NCBI GenBank assembly: GCA_009781175.1
Contig: WQYQ01000002.1
Span: 124,001 to 188,000, forward strand
Direction: 5' to 3'
DNA length: 64,000 nucleotides
DNA from: Betaproteobacteria bacterium
GTDB lineage: Bacteria > Pseudomonadota > Gammaproteobacteria > Burkholderiales > Rhodocyclaceae
The translations under genes were made by a program, and so were the position numbers. The notes under the pieces were generated by a model. That model worked only from the letters and a program-made list of their open reading frames with translations, was not told the DNA's origin and did no database searches. Positions within the stretch are counted from its first letter, which is position 1. Each line of letters opens with the position of its first letter. Below are positions 61,822-64,000 of this stretch, piece after piece.

Positions 61822-64000
61822 GTGGCACGCGATACAAAATACGATATCTTGTTCCAGCCGATCAAGATTGGTCCAAAGCAATCCCGCAACCGGTTCTTTC
61901 AAAGTTCCCATTGCGCCGGTCCCGGGTCCGAGCGGCCGGGAGCCAATGCCCATCTGCGCGGCATGAAGGCCGAGGGCGGCTGGGGAGTGGTGTTTACCGA
62001 ATACTGTTCGATTCATCCGGAGGCGGATGAGTACCCCTATATCTCGGCCCGCATCTGGGACGAGGGCGATGTACGCAACCTGGGTTATCTGTGCGATGTG
62101 GCGCACAAGCACGGCAGCCTGGCGGGAATCCAGTTGTGGTACAGCGGCGGCAACGCGCCCTCGCTGGAGTCCCGCGAAATCGGGCGCTCGCCGAGCCAGT
62201 GGGTTTCCCCGATGTTCGCCACGCGCACGGTTTACGGCTACGAGATGGATGAGTCCGACATCAAGGCGGTCATCAACATGTACGTCGAGGCCGGCAAGCG
62301 GGCGGAGCAGGCCGGTTTCGATCTGCTCGAAGTTTCGGCCGGCGACGACACGCTTCCGATCCAGTTCCTCGAACCCCGTTTCAACAAGCGCACGGACAAG
62401 TACGGCGGCAGTTTCGAAAACCGCTCGCGCTTCTACATCGAGCTGATGCATGCCTTGAAGCGCAACCTGGGCGACCGCTGCGCGATTACGACCCGTTTCG
62501 AGATGGATACGCTGCACGGGCCGGAAGGGGTCGAGGCTAACGAGGATGGCGTGCGCCTGCTCGAACGCTTCCGCAGCGAAGGCGTGGTGGATCTGGTGGC
62601 GCTCAAGATCGGCGATTATGCCGAATGGGGCGAGGATGCCGGCGCTTCCCGCTTCCGCAAATCCGGCTGGATGACGCCTTTCATCAAGCAGGGCAAGTCG
62701 ATCCTCGGGCCGGATATTCCGGTCGTCGGCAATGGCCGCTTCACGAGTCCGGACGACATGGTCAACATGATTAACAGCGGGGCCGTGGACATCATTGGCG
62801 CGGCGCGTCCGTCGATCGCCGATCCCTTCCTGCCGACCAAGATCGAGCAGGGACGCCTGGAAGACATCCGCGAGTGCATCGGCTGCAACATCTGCGTTTC
62901 GAAGTTCAACCAGGTCGGGCAGATCATGTGCACCCAGAACCAGACCATCGGCGAGGAATACCGCCGCGGCTGGCATCCGGAGAAATTCGAGAAGACGAAA
63001 AACCCCTGCTCCGTCCTCGTCGTCGGCGGCGGCCCTGCCGGCATGGAATGCGCCCGGGTGCTCGGCGAACGCGGTTACGAGGTGCACCTGCGCGAAGCCG
63101 AGGCCGAACTCGGCGGGCATTGGAAGTGGGTCGCCAAGCTGCCGCGCTTGAACGAATGGAGCCGGGTCATCACCTACCGCCAGATCCAGTTGGGCAAGCT
63201 GAAGAATGTCGAGGTGCATCTCGGTGTCGGCAAGATGTCTGCCGATGACGTGCTCGAATACGGCGCTGACCGCGTGGTGATCGCCACCGGCAGCCATTGG
63301 CACGGCGATGGCACGGGACCGGGTTGCGGCCCGATCCCCGGCGCCGACGATTCCCTGCCCCATGTGCTGACGCCGGCCCAGGTCGCCGCGGGCAAGCCGA
63401 TTCCCGGCAAACGCGTGCTCGTCCTCGATGGCGAAGGCCATTTCGTCGGCATCTCGCTGGCCGAAATGATGGCCGACCAGGGCAAGGAAGTAACCTATGT
63501 CTGCGACGCCTCGGAAGTCGTCGAGTACAGCGTATTCACGCTTGAACTGCCGAACAACAAGCGCATGATGTTCGAAAAAGGCATCAAGACCTACCGGAAT
63601 CACTGGGTCAGCAACATCGAGCCCGGCCGCGTGACCTTGAGCTATGCCTACAAATACGGCGCTGATCTGCTCGGACCGACGCCCGGCGCGATCCCACGCA
63701 AGGATAACGGTGGGGATTTCACGCTCGACATCGACGCGGTCATTCTGGTGACCTCGCGTGCATCTGAGAACGCCTTGTGGCGGGAACTCAAGGCGCGGAA
63801 GTCCGAGTGGGCCGAGAACGACATCCAGGACATCTACCGGATCGGCGACTGCAAGGCGCCCATGCAGGCTAATCAAGCGATGTGGGAAGGGCACCGTCTG
63901 GCGCGTGAATTCGACAGCGCGGACCCGGCCTATCCGCTGCCGTGGATTCGCGAGCGCCAGTTGTGGAACAACGAGACGATCCCGAAACTGGGCGACGCTC
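61822..64000 (+). CDS. Trimethylamine-dehydrogenase-like iron-sulfur flavoprotein, 3-prime truncated by window
   Basis: 726 codons are visible and the gene runs off the right edge. It starts with GTG at 61822, six bases after a perfect AAGGAGG. The N-terminal TIM barrel is of the old-yellow-enzyme/TMADH type: SSHCAGPGS with Cys31 at the 6-S-cysteinyl-FMN position, KAEGGW, ARIWDEGDVRNL, NKRTDKYGGSFENR, AARPSIADPFLP. A [4Fe-4S] motif C-x2-C-x2-C-x11-C follows near residue 350, then EEYRRGWHPEKF, and an FAD/NAD-like domain (VLVVGGGPAGMECARVL). Residues that form the TMADH substrate bowl and catalytic Tyr/His are not kept, so the substrate is probably another amine or a non-amine. An opposite-strand reading frame of similar length is a shadow. 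Confidence 0.9.
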   Translation, partial: MARDTKYDILFQPIKIGPKQSRNRFFQSSHCAGPGSERPGANAHLRGMKAEGGWGVVFTEYCSIHPEADEYPYISARIWDEGDVRNLGYLCDVAHKHGSLAGIQLWYSGGNAPSLESREIGRSPSQWVSPMFATRTVYGYEMDESDIKAVINMYVEAGKRAEQAGFDLLEVSAGDDTLPIQFLEPRFNKRTDKYGGSFENRSRFYIELMHALKRNLGDRCAITTRFEMDTLHGPEGVEANEDGVRLLERFRSEGVVDLVALKIGDYAEWGEDAGASRFRKSGWMTPFIKQGKSILGPDIPVVGNGRFTSPDDMVNMINSGAVDIIGAARPSIADPFLPTKIEQGRLEDIRECIGCNICVSKFNQVGQIMCTQNQTIGEEYRRGWHPEKFEKTKNPCSVLVVGGGPAGMECARVLGERGYEVHLREAEAELGGHWKWVAKLPRLNEWSRVITYRQIQLGKLKNVEVHLGVGKMSADDVLEYGADRVVIATGSHWHGDGTGPGCGPIPGADDSLPHVLTPAQVAAGKPIPGKRVLVLDGEGHFVGISLAEMMADQGKEVTYVCDASEVVEYSVFTLELPNNKRMMFEKGIKTYRNHWVSNIEPGRVTLSYAYKYGADLLGPTPGAIPRKDNGGDFTLDIDAVILVTSRASENALWRELKARKSEWAENDIQDIYRIGDCKAPMQANQAMWEGHRLAREFDSADPAYPLPWIRERQLWNNETIPKLGDA

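Noticed and set aside
61687-63894. 735-codon open frame on the minus strand
   Set aside because: It is the antisense shadow of the TMADH-like gene. The plus frame from 61822 has a perfect ribosome site and clear family motifs; the minus frame has none.
1-64000. tRNA, rRNA, CRISPR arrays, complete insertion sequences
   Set aside because: I looked for cloverleaf-like intergenic sequences, spaced direct repeats and transposase motifs and found none; a covariance-model scan would be needed to exclude small RNAs.

Overview
The window looks like chromosomal DNA of a high-GC betaproteobacterium, probably in or near the Rhodocyclales/Sterolibacteriaceae-type degraders. This rests on the glnA - DUF4124 gene - ntrB - ntrC order, the birA - coaX pair, the nadA form and a DUF3149 microprotein. 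No rRNA, tRNA or CRISPR array was seen. Roughly 50 protein genes can be supported, including three of 30-50 codons (5759-5911, 10945-11037, 11034-11126) and one long gene (61822 to the window end) that runs off the edge.

Layout. 1-5.6 kb: envelope and housekeeping genes (glycine-zipper lipoprotein, clsB with its endonuclease/phosphatase-fold partner, nadA, a rhodanese, an exported methyltransferase-like protein). 5.7-10.8 kb: nitrogen control (DUF3149, glnA with NtrC boxes and a sigma-54 promoter, DUF4124, ntrB, ntrC). 10.9-19.1 kb: a complete kdp potassium-uptake operon with its two-component system kdpDE. 19.1-25.1 kb: birA-coaX, gluQ, a membrane PAS-GGDEF cyclase and a soluble CZB-type chemoreceptor. 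25.1-40 kb: a phenol/catechol meta-cleavage island. 40-42 kb: a CoA-disulfide-reductase/rhodanese fusion. 42-49.2 kb: a minus-strand UspA/YCF48/RND/DUF1302/DUF1329 envelope cluster. 49.5-50.2 kb: a higBA toxin-antitoxin module. 50.2-60.5 kb: a short-form NAD-glutamate dehydrogenase and a 5-aminovalerate/glutarate operon (davT, gcdH, gcdG, davD) with a divergent MocR regulator. 60.5-64 kb: an isocitrate/isopropylmalate-type dehydrogenase and a trimethylamine-dehydrogenase-like flavoprotein.

How the genes work together. The phenol island encodes a six-gene multicomponent hydroxylase (dmpLMNOP; dmpK not found), catechol 2,3-dioxygenase (dmpB), a reactivating ferredoxin (dmpQ) and the dehydrogenase branch only (dmpC, dmpI, dmpH, dmpE, dmpG, dmpF) to pyruvate and acetyl-CoA; the hydrolase dmpD is absent. 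Control appears two-layered. A DmpR/XylR-type sigma-54 activator has a matching enhancer pair in front of dmpL. A GntR/FCD regulator sits beside three copies of one inverted repeat (ATCTCGA-N15-TCGAGAT type) placed in the three intergenic control regions of the island. The dav/gcd operon converts 5-aminovalerate through glutarate and glutaryl-CoA to crotonyl-CoA, and glutamate dehydrogenase next door would recycle the transaminase product.

The most interesting non-coding signals are: the three-site operator; a GATGCAG-N2-nTGCAKC motif shared, at nearly the same distance upstream of a sigma-54-like element, by the DUF1329 envelope operon and the trimethylamine-dehydrogenase-like gene; two families of miniature inverted-repeat elements sitting inside catabolic operons; and an intrinsic-terminator-like hairpin just downstream of the predicted glnA start site, with a diverged copy beside higBA.
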